Positions 33,026 through 45,000 of a stretch of 64,000 nucleotides of DNA are shown in pieces. Below the pieces are notes generated by a model. The model did not search any database. It had not been told where the DNA came from and saw only the letters and a list, made by a program, of their open reading frames with translations. Origin of the DNA: Branchiostoma floridae (taxonomy: Eukaryota > Chordata > Leptocardii > Amphioxiformes > Branchiostomatidae); NCBI RefSeq assembly GCF_000003815.2, contig NC_049983.1, positions 3,420,282-3,484,281 on the forward strand, read 5' to 3'. Each line of letters begins with the position of its first letter. Positions within the stretch are counted from its first letter, which is position 1. The position numbers and the translations under genes were made by a program.

Positions 33026-36000
33026 CTGCACAGCAAGGGTAAAGGTTAGAACACAGCCTGGTCTCACACACGCGTTTACAGTTACAGATAACTGTTGTCC
33101 ATGTTGGACCAAAAACGTACTCGAAGTCCAGTGAAAATGGGCCTTAGATGCGCATGTAATATTTTCACCTAGTGTACTTCTCCCTTTGTATGTGTTGTAT
33201 TGAAAACAGGGAAAGAGTTTCTATTGCTAAAGTGCCATAATACCGTTTGAATAATACGCACCGCAATGCTCAGCTAAGACGCGCCGGGCGAGTTTGCAGG
33301 CAGCCGGGAACCGGGTGCCGAAGACCCTGTCGGAGCCGCCGGCGATGTCCGCCAGCGCCGCGGGGTTGAGCACGAGCGGGTGTCCGGCAGCCACACCCCA
33401 CAGGCCGATTCCCGCGCTCCGGGCAGCTGCAACCTCCGCCGTGTAGTCGTCGTCAGACTGGTGGTACAAGTACATTTTCTTTTAGCTCTTCAGTTGACTG
33501 TATAAATTTGTAGTTTTGACTTTACTAAAGACTTGAAAACTGACTTAAAAACAAGTGTGTAGGTTATTGTAACCTCAGTGATACAGGTGCGGGTATAAAT
33601 TAGGAAGCTGGAGATGAATAAGACGCAGTGGAGAGAGATGAAGAAAGAATGATTGCTGACCTTTGCATTAGCAGAACACATTGGACTTCTACTACTATGA
33701 ATCAGACACGCTTGGGATTGCGTCCCCGCCGCAAAAGTGCCATCATGATTTTCCACCAACTGTTCACACGGTACAAAAACGAGATGCACACTTTCCTCTG
33801 ACAGCCCTACACCAACTGTAAGATGAATACTTGGCGCCAACCCCGTCTGCTAACAGCTGTCACCTCACCATCTGCTTGGAGTTAAGCCCATTAACAAACA
33901 CATAAAGCACGATGCCTGTACCAATATATCTCAAATATAGGGGTGATTTCTGATATTATTACATCGATTATAACGACAGATACGGCTCCCAAAATCTCAT
34001 TGATTCGAGCTTTCATCACACCCCACCAACACAACAAGTATGAAACCAATCCATCCAGCCGTTCTTGAGTAATCATCTACACAGACAGAGACACATAACA
34101 GAAAATATAACCTCCATTCCATGACATTTCATGGAGGTAAAAACTATTTCCTGTTTAGCTCGAAAAATTTCCCGCAAATTTTACCCTTCGTTTAGTCAGC
34201 TTCTGAGATATATATATATATAGCTGTGGAAGAAATCCATAAATTGTTTTAAGTGTGGCAAGAGTCAAAGATATGTTCTGTGCTCTGCGAAGTAACTTTG
34301 TGTAAGTTCAATCTATTCTGTTCTGGAGTTGGCAAGTAATAACAAGATTATACATACCTCATCCCTACGCAAGGAAAACGTGGATTGATATGATGAGATT
34401 GTCATCCAAACATTTTAGGAAGAAAATAATGATTGCATGGTAACAAGTATGTTCTATTGTTTTCAGTAAATAAAACACCTGGCATTTATATTGGGACTAG
34501 CCGAGAGTTGATAAAATTGGGGAACGGAAAGGAATCTTTAAAGGGATCTAAATGTGTTACACTGAGACTTAATGATACACTTGCAATTTTTTGAAGTGTC
34601 TAACCATATCTGTCTGCCACAGGGCGACCCCAGAAAAACACAATAATTACAGGCTGCTTTTGTGCTCCCTGGTTTGTTTTCACAGCTCGCACAGCGTACA
34701 GAAGCAGTCTGTAATCATTATATCTTTCTGGGTTCCCTTGTGGTTTACAGATATGGTTAGACAATCCACAAAATTGCACAGCCTAAGGCATACTTGTTAT
34801 ATTGTTCTGTGTACCCCTGTCCGTCTGTGTGATATTTCTCCTTTATTTCTTAATTTCCGCACGCAGGTCAGACCGAGATGTGTTTGAAACTTGAGTCAAG
34901 AGGTAACAAGTCCAATGAAATATTGTAGAATGAGTCGGAACGTTTTTGTTTTTGTTTGTGAATTGTCCAACCATATCTGTCTGCCACAGGGCGACCCCAG
35001 AAAAACACAATAATTACAGGTTGCTTTTGTGCTCCCTGGTTTGTTTTCACACCTAGCACAGAGCACAGAAGCAGTCTGTAATCATTATGTCTTTCTGGGT
35101 TCCCTTGTGGTTTACAGATACGGTTAGATAATTCACAAAATTGCACAGCCTAAGGCATACTTGTTGTGTTGTTAATGTATATCCCTGTCCGTCTGTGTGA
35201 TATTTCTCCTTTATTTCTTCAATTCCGCACGAAGGTCAGACCGAGATGTGTCTGAAACTTGAGTCAAGAGGTAACAAGTCCAATAAAATATTGTAGAATG
35301 AGTCGTAACGTTTTTGTTTTTGTTTGTGCATTGTCCAACCATATCTGTCTTCCACAGGGCGACCCCAGAAAAACACAATAATTACAGGTTGCTTTTGTGC
35401 TCCCTGGTTTGTTTTCACACCTAGCACAGAGCACAGAAGCAGTCTGTAATCATTATTCTTTCTGGGTTCCCTTGTGGTTTACAGATACGGTTAGATAATT
35501 CACAAAATTGCACAGCCTAAGGCATACTTGTTGTGTTGTTAATGTATATCCCTGTCCGTCTGTGTGATATTTCTCCTTTATTTCTTCAATTCCGCACGAA
35601 GGTCAGACCGAGATGTGTCTGAAACTTGAGTCAAGAGGTAACAAGTCCAATAAAATATTGTAGAATGAGTCGTAACGTTTTTGTTTTTGTTTGTGCATTG
35701 TCCAACCATATCTGTCTTCCACAGGCCAGGGCGACCCCAGAAAAACACAATAATTACAGGCTGGTTCTGTGTTCCCTGGATTGTTTTCACACCTAGCACA
35801 GAGCACAGAAGCAGTCTGTAATCATTATGTCTTTCTGGGTTCCCTTGTGGTTTACAGATACGGTTAGATAATTCACAAAATTGCACAGCCTAAGGCATAC
35901 TTGTTGTGTTGTTAATGTATATCCCTGTCCGTCTGTGTGATATTTCTCCTTTATTTCTTCAATTCCGCACGAAGGTCAGACCGAGATGTGTCTGAAACTT

Positions 36001-39000
36001 GAGTCAAGAGGTAACAAGTCCAATAAAATATTGTAGAATGAGTCGTAACGTTTTTGTTTTTGTTTGTGCATTGTCCAACCATATCTGTCTTCCACAGGCC
36101 AGGGCGACCCCAGAAAAACACAATAATTACAAGCTGCTTCTGTGTTCCCTGGATTGTTTTCACACCTAGCACAGAGCACAGAAGCAGTCTGTTATAAATC
36201 ATTATGTCTTTCTGGGTTCCCTTGTGGTTTACAGGTACGGTTAGACAATCCACAAAATTGCACAGCCTAAGGCAAATTTGTCGTATTGTTATGTGTATCC
36301 CTGTCCACCTGTGTGATATTTCTCCTTTATTTCTTCAATTCCGCACGAAGGTCAGACCGAGATGTGTCTGAAACTTGAGTCAAGAGGTAACAAGTCCAAT
36401 AAAATATTGTAGAATGAGTCGTAACGTTTTTGTTTTTGTTTGTGCATTGTCCAACCATATCTGTCTTCCACAGGGCGACCCCAGAAAAACACAATAATTA
36501 CAGGTTGCTTTTGTGCTCCCTGGTTTGTTTTCACACCTAGCACAGAGCACAGAAGCAGTCTGTAATCATTATGTCTTTCTGGGTTCCCTTGTGGTTTACA
36601 GATATGGTTAGACCAAGGAGGTTCAACCTCCTTGGTTAGACAATCCACAAAATTGAACAGCCTAAGGCATACTTGTTATATTGTTCTGTGTACCCCTGTC
36701 CGTCTGTGTGATATTTCTCCTTTATTTCTTAATTTCCGCACGCAGGTCAGACCGAGATGTGTTTGAAACTTGAGTCAAGAGGTAACAAGTCCAATGAAAT
36801 ATTGTAGAATGAGTCGGAACGTTTTTGTTTTTGTTTGTGAATTGTCCAACCATATCTGTCTGCCATCAGGGCGACCCCAGAAAAACACAATAATTACAGG
36901 CTGGTTCTGTGCTCCCTGGTTTGTTTTCACACCTAGCACAGAGCACAGAAGCTGAGTCTGTAATCAATATGTCTTTCTGGGTTCCCTTGTGGCTTACAGA
37001 TACGGTTAGATAATTCACAAAATTGCACAGCCTAAGGCATACTTGTTGTGTTGTTAATGTATATCCCTGTACGTCTGTGTGATATTTCTCCTTTATTTCT
37101 TCAATTCCGCACGAAGGTCAGACCGAGATGTGTCTGAAACTTGAGTCAAGAGGTAACAAGTCCAATAAAATATTGTAGGATGAGTCGTAAAGTTTTTGTT
37201 TTGTTTGTGCATTGTCCAACCATATCTGTCTTCCACAGGCCAGGGCGACCCCAGAAAAACACAATAATTACAGGCTGCTTCTGTGTTCCCTGGATTGTTT
37301 TCACACCTAGCACAGAGCACAGAAGTAGTCTGTAATCATTATGTCTTTCTGGGTTCCCTTGTGGTTTACAGATATGGTTAGACAATCCACAAAATTGCAC
37401 AGCCTAAGGCATATTTGTCGTATTGTTATGTGTATCCCTGTCCACCTGTGTGATATTTCTCCTTTATTTCTTAATTCCCGCACGCAGGTCAGACCGAGAT
37501 GTGTCTGAAACTTGAGTCAAGATGTAACATTAGTCCAATAAATTGGTAGAAAGAATCGGAACGTTTTTGGTTTCGTAAACAGTCTGGTAGAACGTATCTA
37601 AACGCACTCCCACAGTGGACTGAGATAGAAGAACTTCTTGAACGGCATTTGTACATAGTACAACGTATTGCAAGAACTATTATACAAAGTAATCTCCAAG
37701 CAGATTCCTCCGTGGCAGCAGTAACTGAAGCTGGGGAAAGGACTTAAGCCGGCAGAGTGGCCAATTTTAATTCTCTGCCGGCTAAAGTCCTTCCCCAGCT
37801 TATGTTACTGTCTTGCCACGGAGGAATCTGCTTGGAAATTATATACAAAGTACCAAATATATAGCTTAACATCCTATATAATCCTATATATGACTTGAGA
37901 CCCTGTCCTATTTAGTTGTAAATGTCGTTATTATCACCTTTTGTTATCTGTGTTCGTAATCTTGCATGCGCGTCTTTATTTGTTCATATGTCACAAGAAA
38001 AGACCTATGTAAGCAATGCTACAATCCTCGTTAGATGAATGTGAATAGAAAGGTTAAAAAGGAGGGTGTTGTTGCTTCGGTAAAGCCCGATACTTTATGG
38101 TGAGAAAGTTAAATTTCAAAATCAAAAAGTTATCATTGGAAAGATGTTGGTAAAATAAGTGTTGGTAAAATGAAACGATATTTCTACGGTAACAGTCAGT
38201 CGTTGACCTTTAAAAATTCTTTTTTTTTGTTGAGGTTGGGGTGATTTCACGCCAAGAGTAATGATAAAATTTCTGTAATTATCAGACAACGTCCAAATTG
38301 AAGTACTTTTAATGAAAAAATCTTGACAGGGTTAGCCTGGCAATAGCTGGGGGAAAAGCCTTATTGACAGGCCCAAAAGGCCGTACTTCGAATAGAACTT
38401 TATTCTGTTTTCTTTAGCCAGGGTAGGTCATCTCAGTGTAACCACACTGCTTTACAGTGGGGCCGTGGTTATCCATATTTATAATGCAGTCCGGTCGTGA
38501 GGTCAGAGGTCGGCTCTCAGCTTCATCGATATCATACGCTTAAATGTTGCAATGTTTGGAGCCGTTTTTTTAATGTCATTGGAAGGTGCTTCCACTGACA
38601 AACGCCTCTGTGGCTAAACTTACACCTTCTACATTCCCAGTGAACTTGTGGCAGCTGTATTGATTGGCTTAAACTATGACGAGTAGGGTAACTGTGAGTC
38701 TCTGATACCATATGGAATACATTGAGATATTCTAGCAGTAGTTGGTTAACAGACTTGTAGACTGTATGCAACAGGTGATCATTTCTTCTAGTTTCCAGAG
38801 TATTCCAGTGTAGACTAGAGAGTTCATTCCTACCGATGTGAGACGCATATGAAAGACCAAGTGTAATTCTAGCAGCCCGGTTGTGTAGCTTTTGTAGCTT
38901 ATCTGAAAGGCATTTTCCACAGTTACCCCACACAACATCGCAGTAATCCAGTTTGGGAAGGACCATACAATTGAATCTCAAGGGTACATTTAGGCAAAAC

Positions 39001-42000
39001 TGGGGTTAGACACCGTAACACATACACCTAGTCCGGCCGATACACCCTTGCACAACTTATCTATACGTTAGGCACGAGTCAAACTGCGTAGTTGATGTTG
39101 GCCTATAAGGCACGCCATTGTCCGTCCGTGTGATGTTTTTCCTTTACTTCTTCATTTCCGCACGCAGGTCAGACCAAGATGTGTCTGAAACTTGAGTCAA
39201 GAGGTAACAAGTCCAATGAAATATGATAGAACGAATCGGAACGTTTTTCTTCTCTCCGCAGGTTAGGACTGGGTCTGCTCATATCCTGGGCCGGTATGTT
39301 GTGCCAATAGTAAAGTACTGTACATCTTCTAAACCTCAGTCTCAAACTGAAGGCATTTATATTAAACTTCAGCGAAGCACTACTTAGCCTATTAAACTTT
39401 ATGCTACACAGGAGTGAAAACATATATTGATACACCTTGACTTGTTTTTGTTAGCGCAGAAACAGTTTGTAATTATAATTGTGTTTTTTTGGAGGGGTTC
39501 GCCCTGTGGCTGATAGATATGGGAGTAATTAACAAATACCTCCATAAGTATGGTATGCGAATGGACCCTTGTGTGTGGTAAGTAGTTGCATGCCTATAAG
39601 GCAATAATTATCTGTGATCAGCTTTATGCAGTGTGTCTTTTGTGAAAAATCATACAGAGTGCTACTTGCACACACAGTCCTAATGTAGGAGTAAAGTCAT
39701 ACAGTACACCAGTTTCTTATATCCACTGTATAAAGTACTACGTTTACCAATGTTTGGTTTGACTTCTTCTTTGAAGGCAGTGGACTGCCCAACGGCAAAG
39801 GGTGGGGGGGGGGGGTAGGAGGGGGGAGTCACTTCCCGGGAGGGTAACATTTTCCCCGCCTGTGCTGGCAAATGTTTCCCTCGGGTGACCAAACTCCCCT
39901 TACCTGACAAATTGCTCTCCCTATAGCCAGCGTAGACAGTCTGGTAGAACGTAGGCCTGAGCTGAGATGGAAGAACTTCATTGCACGACTTTTGTATATG
40001 GCACAATGTAATGTATGTCAACGGCAGTCACTATATAACACAAGTACCATATATATAGGTATAGAACCAAGCCTAACATCCTAATTAACATAACAATAGA
40101 TGAGCCCACATACTGTCAGCAAAAATTTCCCCAAGAACTGAACACCACGTACAATTCCGTTTCTACACAAACGACCGACCGGTCCCTAGCCCTGGTGCAT
40201 CTGCTAGCAAGCACCTGCTTTGTACAGAGGCGCCGCCTAGTGAGCATTGGCGGTACTTAATGGCAAACACCGATTTTGAGGACCGAAGATTAACACCATC
40301 TGGCGAAATAAAATATTGCAAGATGTCAAAGTTCGGAAAGGAGATTTAAGGTCCATTAATGTAATGTAGACATCGAAGTAAACAATTTTAGATGCAATTC
40401 AGTCTCTACAGATGACGTTAGTGAAGCGAATCATACATCTAAAGCTAGAAGGTCAACGAGTTTGACGGAACATTTATGGTGAGTTTCTTTCTTTTTGTGT
40501 AAGAGCAATGTTTAAACTTATCAAGAAAGAGAGAGAGAGAGAGAGATGGTTTATTGCCATTGACATTAAAAACTCTTGCAGTAGATTTACAAAAGGCTGA
40601 ATTGTCGTTTTTTTACAGTCAATATTTCAACCTCTAACTAGTTAACACAATCAAAAGGATCGAGTGACAAAATAACATCTGCTTGTTTACAATGACTCGT
40701 CAGTTATTACACAAAGAAAGATTCACTACTGTTCACAAATTACCCGTCTTAGTTCAGGGGCTTTACACAGTACGGTAATGTGCTATTAGCGAAACGAGCA
40801 GTTCTACACCGGAAGTGACAGAATTTGTCTTTGTTTCTTAGTGACCTATTTTGGGTATCCCCTTGTCTAGATGGAAGCCAATTACAATTAACAACTAGAA
40901 GTCTTGTCCTTTTTAGACAGAAGCATTCGATAAAACAACCATCTCCTTTTTGCATCCGCACGAAAGCATATAAAATAAAGGAATAACACAACTGATAGCT
41001 GACAAAAACCAAACAATATCATATTATGACCTTATAGGCAAAGTATGACATGATGTATTACATTTGTAATGTGGCTCGATTTAAACAAATCACAGCATCT
41101 TATATCTTATTTAGACAGCAATCACAGGTTCAAATACATGGCTTGAAAATGTTTCGGCAAAAATCTTTTTCTTGATTTCATAAATCTTTTTCTTGAACCG
41201 CAAGTAATTGAGTTGCCTAAGGCCCCATTTCCGCCAGACGGCGATCACGATGCGCTCTCATTGCTACCTAAATAGGATATGTGTAACCTATGATTTCCTA
41301 CTGGGTTCATCATACAGCATGTAAAGGTGATCGCGAGACCGAGAGAGCTACAAAACACACAAAACATTTTTAAAAAATCGTTTCTTTTCTATACAATTCG
41401 TTGAGCGATCTGTCAATTTCTATGTCGCAGAGAGAGTGCGGCGAGAACGTCGTCCTAGTGGAAAGGGGGTATAATGCCTTTTTTTTATTCATAGCATGTG
41501 TAAAATCCAAAGCTTTCAAATGCAATAAATCTCTTCTTTTCGCACACCAAGACAGCGGACAAGACAGCAAAGTCAGCCAACGAAGGTACGCGTACCTACA
41601 TCGGCTACATATAGCGGCGAGAAGCACAACTCCAGTTACAAGCTCTGAGGAAGATGCCTGACAGACATCGGAACGTCAGCAAGGTGAGATTAACTAGTGG
41701 TGGGGAAAAAACTCCTATGTGCAACTTTGAATTTGTTTTTACATCAAAAATAAGCCCAAGTTTCTCACCTGTCCGTCTGTGATCACCACGGCAGCCCGGG
41801 GGAAACCGTCACGGAAGTCAGCCTGGGGGAACACAACAAACGTCAGAACATGATTCTGCTGTTCTTACACTTTTCCTCACACCCTTGCAGCAGCCTTAAG
41901 CTACTTTGTTAAAAGACTCTTAGGCTGACATCATTACTGAAACACGTTCTAACTGAATCACAATTGATAAGATTTGAAAGATCTCCTACCTCTGTCAAAT

Positions 42001-45000
42001 ACTGTTTTAGATTATCTTCTATATCATTTTCAATTGTAGCCCTGAATTATACAGACAAGGTGTTGGTAACATCACAACAATTATCAATATGTAATATTGA
42101 TGATGCAATGTCTTTCCCTGTTAAAAGTCTATTTCTACTACCCGGCACTCGTGCCTAGTGATTGCTTTTTCTCCCTCTATGTTGAAGTTGGATTGCATAT
42201 GAAGAATGCATGAGTTTTTACCACAACCAGACTAAGTTGATACCTCAAAACTATTAAAAAACGGACACACATATGAACAAAGAAACATACAGACTTGAAG
42301 CAATCTAGGCCCGGAAGTGTAATCCCTACCGTATCGGCCATGTAGCGGAGGGCCCCGCCGGTGTGGGTCTCGCCCCCTGCCGCGTACATGAGACAGTTCA
42401 CGGTGTCAATCAGGGTCGGGTTCTCCATGGGGTAGGTGCAGACAGGCAGGTACCAGGTCAGGACGCAGTCGTACGTGATGATTCCGATCTACGGAGCAGT
42501 TAGGCAAGAATAGCGATATTGAATTGTTTTGAAGAGAAAACGGCTTCAGCCTCACCTAGCCGTCGGTGCGCGTGTGATTCTATGTGTTGTTCTCTCCTTC
42601 TGTCCTTATCCCTGACCCTCGCCTGTCCCTCCCTCCACTCTCGATGCCCCTCCTTCTCTCTGCCCCTTTTTCTGTCTTTCTCTCACTCTTGTCCTCTGTC
42701 TGCCCCTCCTCCACTTTCTCTCCCCTCCCTATGTTCTTCCTCCTTTCTGTCCCTCTCCTCTCTGTCCCTCTCCTCTCTGACTCACTCTCTCTTTTAGTCA
42801 GTATCTCTCTCTCTGCCTCTTTCTCTCTCTCTTTTTCTATGAAGAAATCTACCAGTCGACTTCTTATATGTGGAAAGGTAAATCTACTAGTGGACTTCTT
42901 ATATGTGGAAAGGTAAATCCAAAGCAGCTACCTCGTGAAAAAATAGGTCGACAACTTGTTCAAATGGAGCAAATCTGTGAACTCGACCCAGCTGCTCGGA
43001 CAGCGACCTAAGAGAGGCCGATGAGGCAGCCCGCTGCTAGATAAGGAGAAGGAGCAACAGTTATGACCTTCTGAAGAAATACTGCCATCCCAGACTCACC
43101 TCAACATCTGCACATAACTCTATGAGGCACTGAACGAGGTCTATGACTCACCCCGACATCCACACACAGCTCTATGAAGCAGAGGATGAGGTTTATGACT
43201 CACCTCGACATCCTCACATAGCTCTATGGAGCACTGGGTGAGGCTATGACTCACCCCGACATCCACACATAGCTCTATGGAGCAGAGGTTGAGGCTATGA
43301 CTCACCCCGACATCCAAACACAGCTCTATGGAGCAGAGGATGAGGCTATGACTCACCCCGACATCCACACACAGCTCTATAGAGCAGAGGATGAGGCTAT
43401 GACTCACCCCGACATCCACACACAGCTCTATGACTCACCCCGACATCCACACACAGCTCTATGACTCACCCCGACATCCACACACAGCTCTATGACTCAC
43501 CCCGACATCCACACACAGCTCTATAACTCACCCCGACATCCACACACAGCTCCATGACTCACCTCGACATCTACACAGAACTCAATGAAGCAGTAGATGA
43601 GGTCTATGATGAACCGTTTGATGCTGAAGAAGGTGGACATGGAGATGCTGGAGGACAGGTCCACCACAAGGATCAGGTCCAGGGAGCAGACCGGCGTTTT
43701 CGGCTCTCTAGTAGGAGGTGGAGGAGGCATGGTCGGTTCGACTGTAGAAAATAAATAAGATATGTGTGTGTTAATCGGACATCTGTTTGATGAAATTAGA
43801 TTTTCATACAATGTATCATTTCATGACAAAGTATTCTCAAAACATCTGTTCTATTCTTTCGTGAATATCAGGGATGCCATCACGGATCACAATGGATTCT
43901 CTTTCAGCACTCAGCCCTGCCCTACATGGGTTTACACCCTTCAACAAATCCCATTTCCTCTTATATTCCGGTATGAACTTTCAGACTCGCTTTATACGTA
44001 AAAAATTGACCAGATTGATCTGTGACTAGCAGCAGATTTTTACAGCAGAAAAGTACCTTTCGCGTAGTTTACGTTGTTGTTTGAATAGACTGACTGACTA
44101 TATCTATCTATTCGTCTATCTGTCTATTTTCATTTATCTATATGTATCTATCGGTCTATTGTTCTATCCATATTTATGCATCTATCTATATATCTATAGC
44201 TATATATCTATCCATCTATATCTATTTCTCTCTCTCTCTCTCTCTCTCTCACTCTCTCTCTCTAGCTATCTATCTAAATCTAGCTATCTATATAGACGAA
44301 AACACGTCCTAGAATTCTGACTTGGCCTTCGTACTCACTCAGCTCATAAAGTCCCACTATCAACCCATCTTTACTAAGCAGAGTGCAGGACAAGTTATGA
44401 TGTTTAAGTGATGTGTAAGTAGCGATGTTACCTTCTGAAGGACAACACACAGCCCAGCGATCAGCTTCGATCTCACAGTAGTAGCCTCGAGGGCAGCGCT
44501 GGCCACCCCGTCCGCAGTAGTAGTTAGGCAGAAAAGGGTCTCAGAATGGACAGTAGGGGTCTGTGGAGACTGTGGTAGTTAGGCAGAAAAGGGTCTCCGG
44601 ATGGACAGTAGGGTTATGTGGAGACATAACAGTAGTATTTAGGCAGGAAAAGGTCTCCGGACGGACAGTAGGGCTCTGTGGGACATAACAGTGGTAGTTA
44701 GGCAGGAACAGGTCTCCGGACGCACAGTATGGGTCTGTGAAGACATAACAGTAGTAGTTAGGCAGGAAAACGTCTACGAACGGGCAGTATGGGTCTGTGA
44801 AGACATAACAGTAGTAGTTAGGCAGGTAAGTGTCTTCCGACAGACAGTAGGTTATGTGGAGACATAATAGTAGTAGTTAGGCAGGTAACAGTCTCCAGAT
44901 GGACAGTAGGGGGTCTGTTGAGACAAAACAATAGTAGTTAGGCAGATAAAGGTCTCTGGATGGACAGTAGGGTTCTGTGGAGACATAAAAGTAGTACTTA

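Noticed and set aside
42519-42916. Ser/Leu/Pro-rich plus-strand frames
   Set aside because: They run through a CT-rich low-complexity tract and are compositional.
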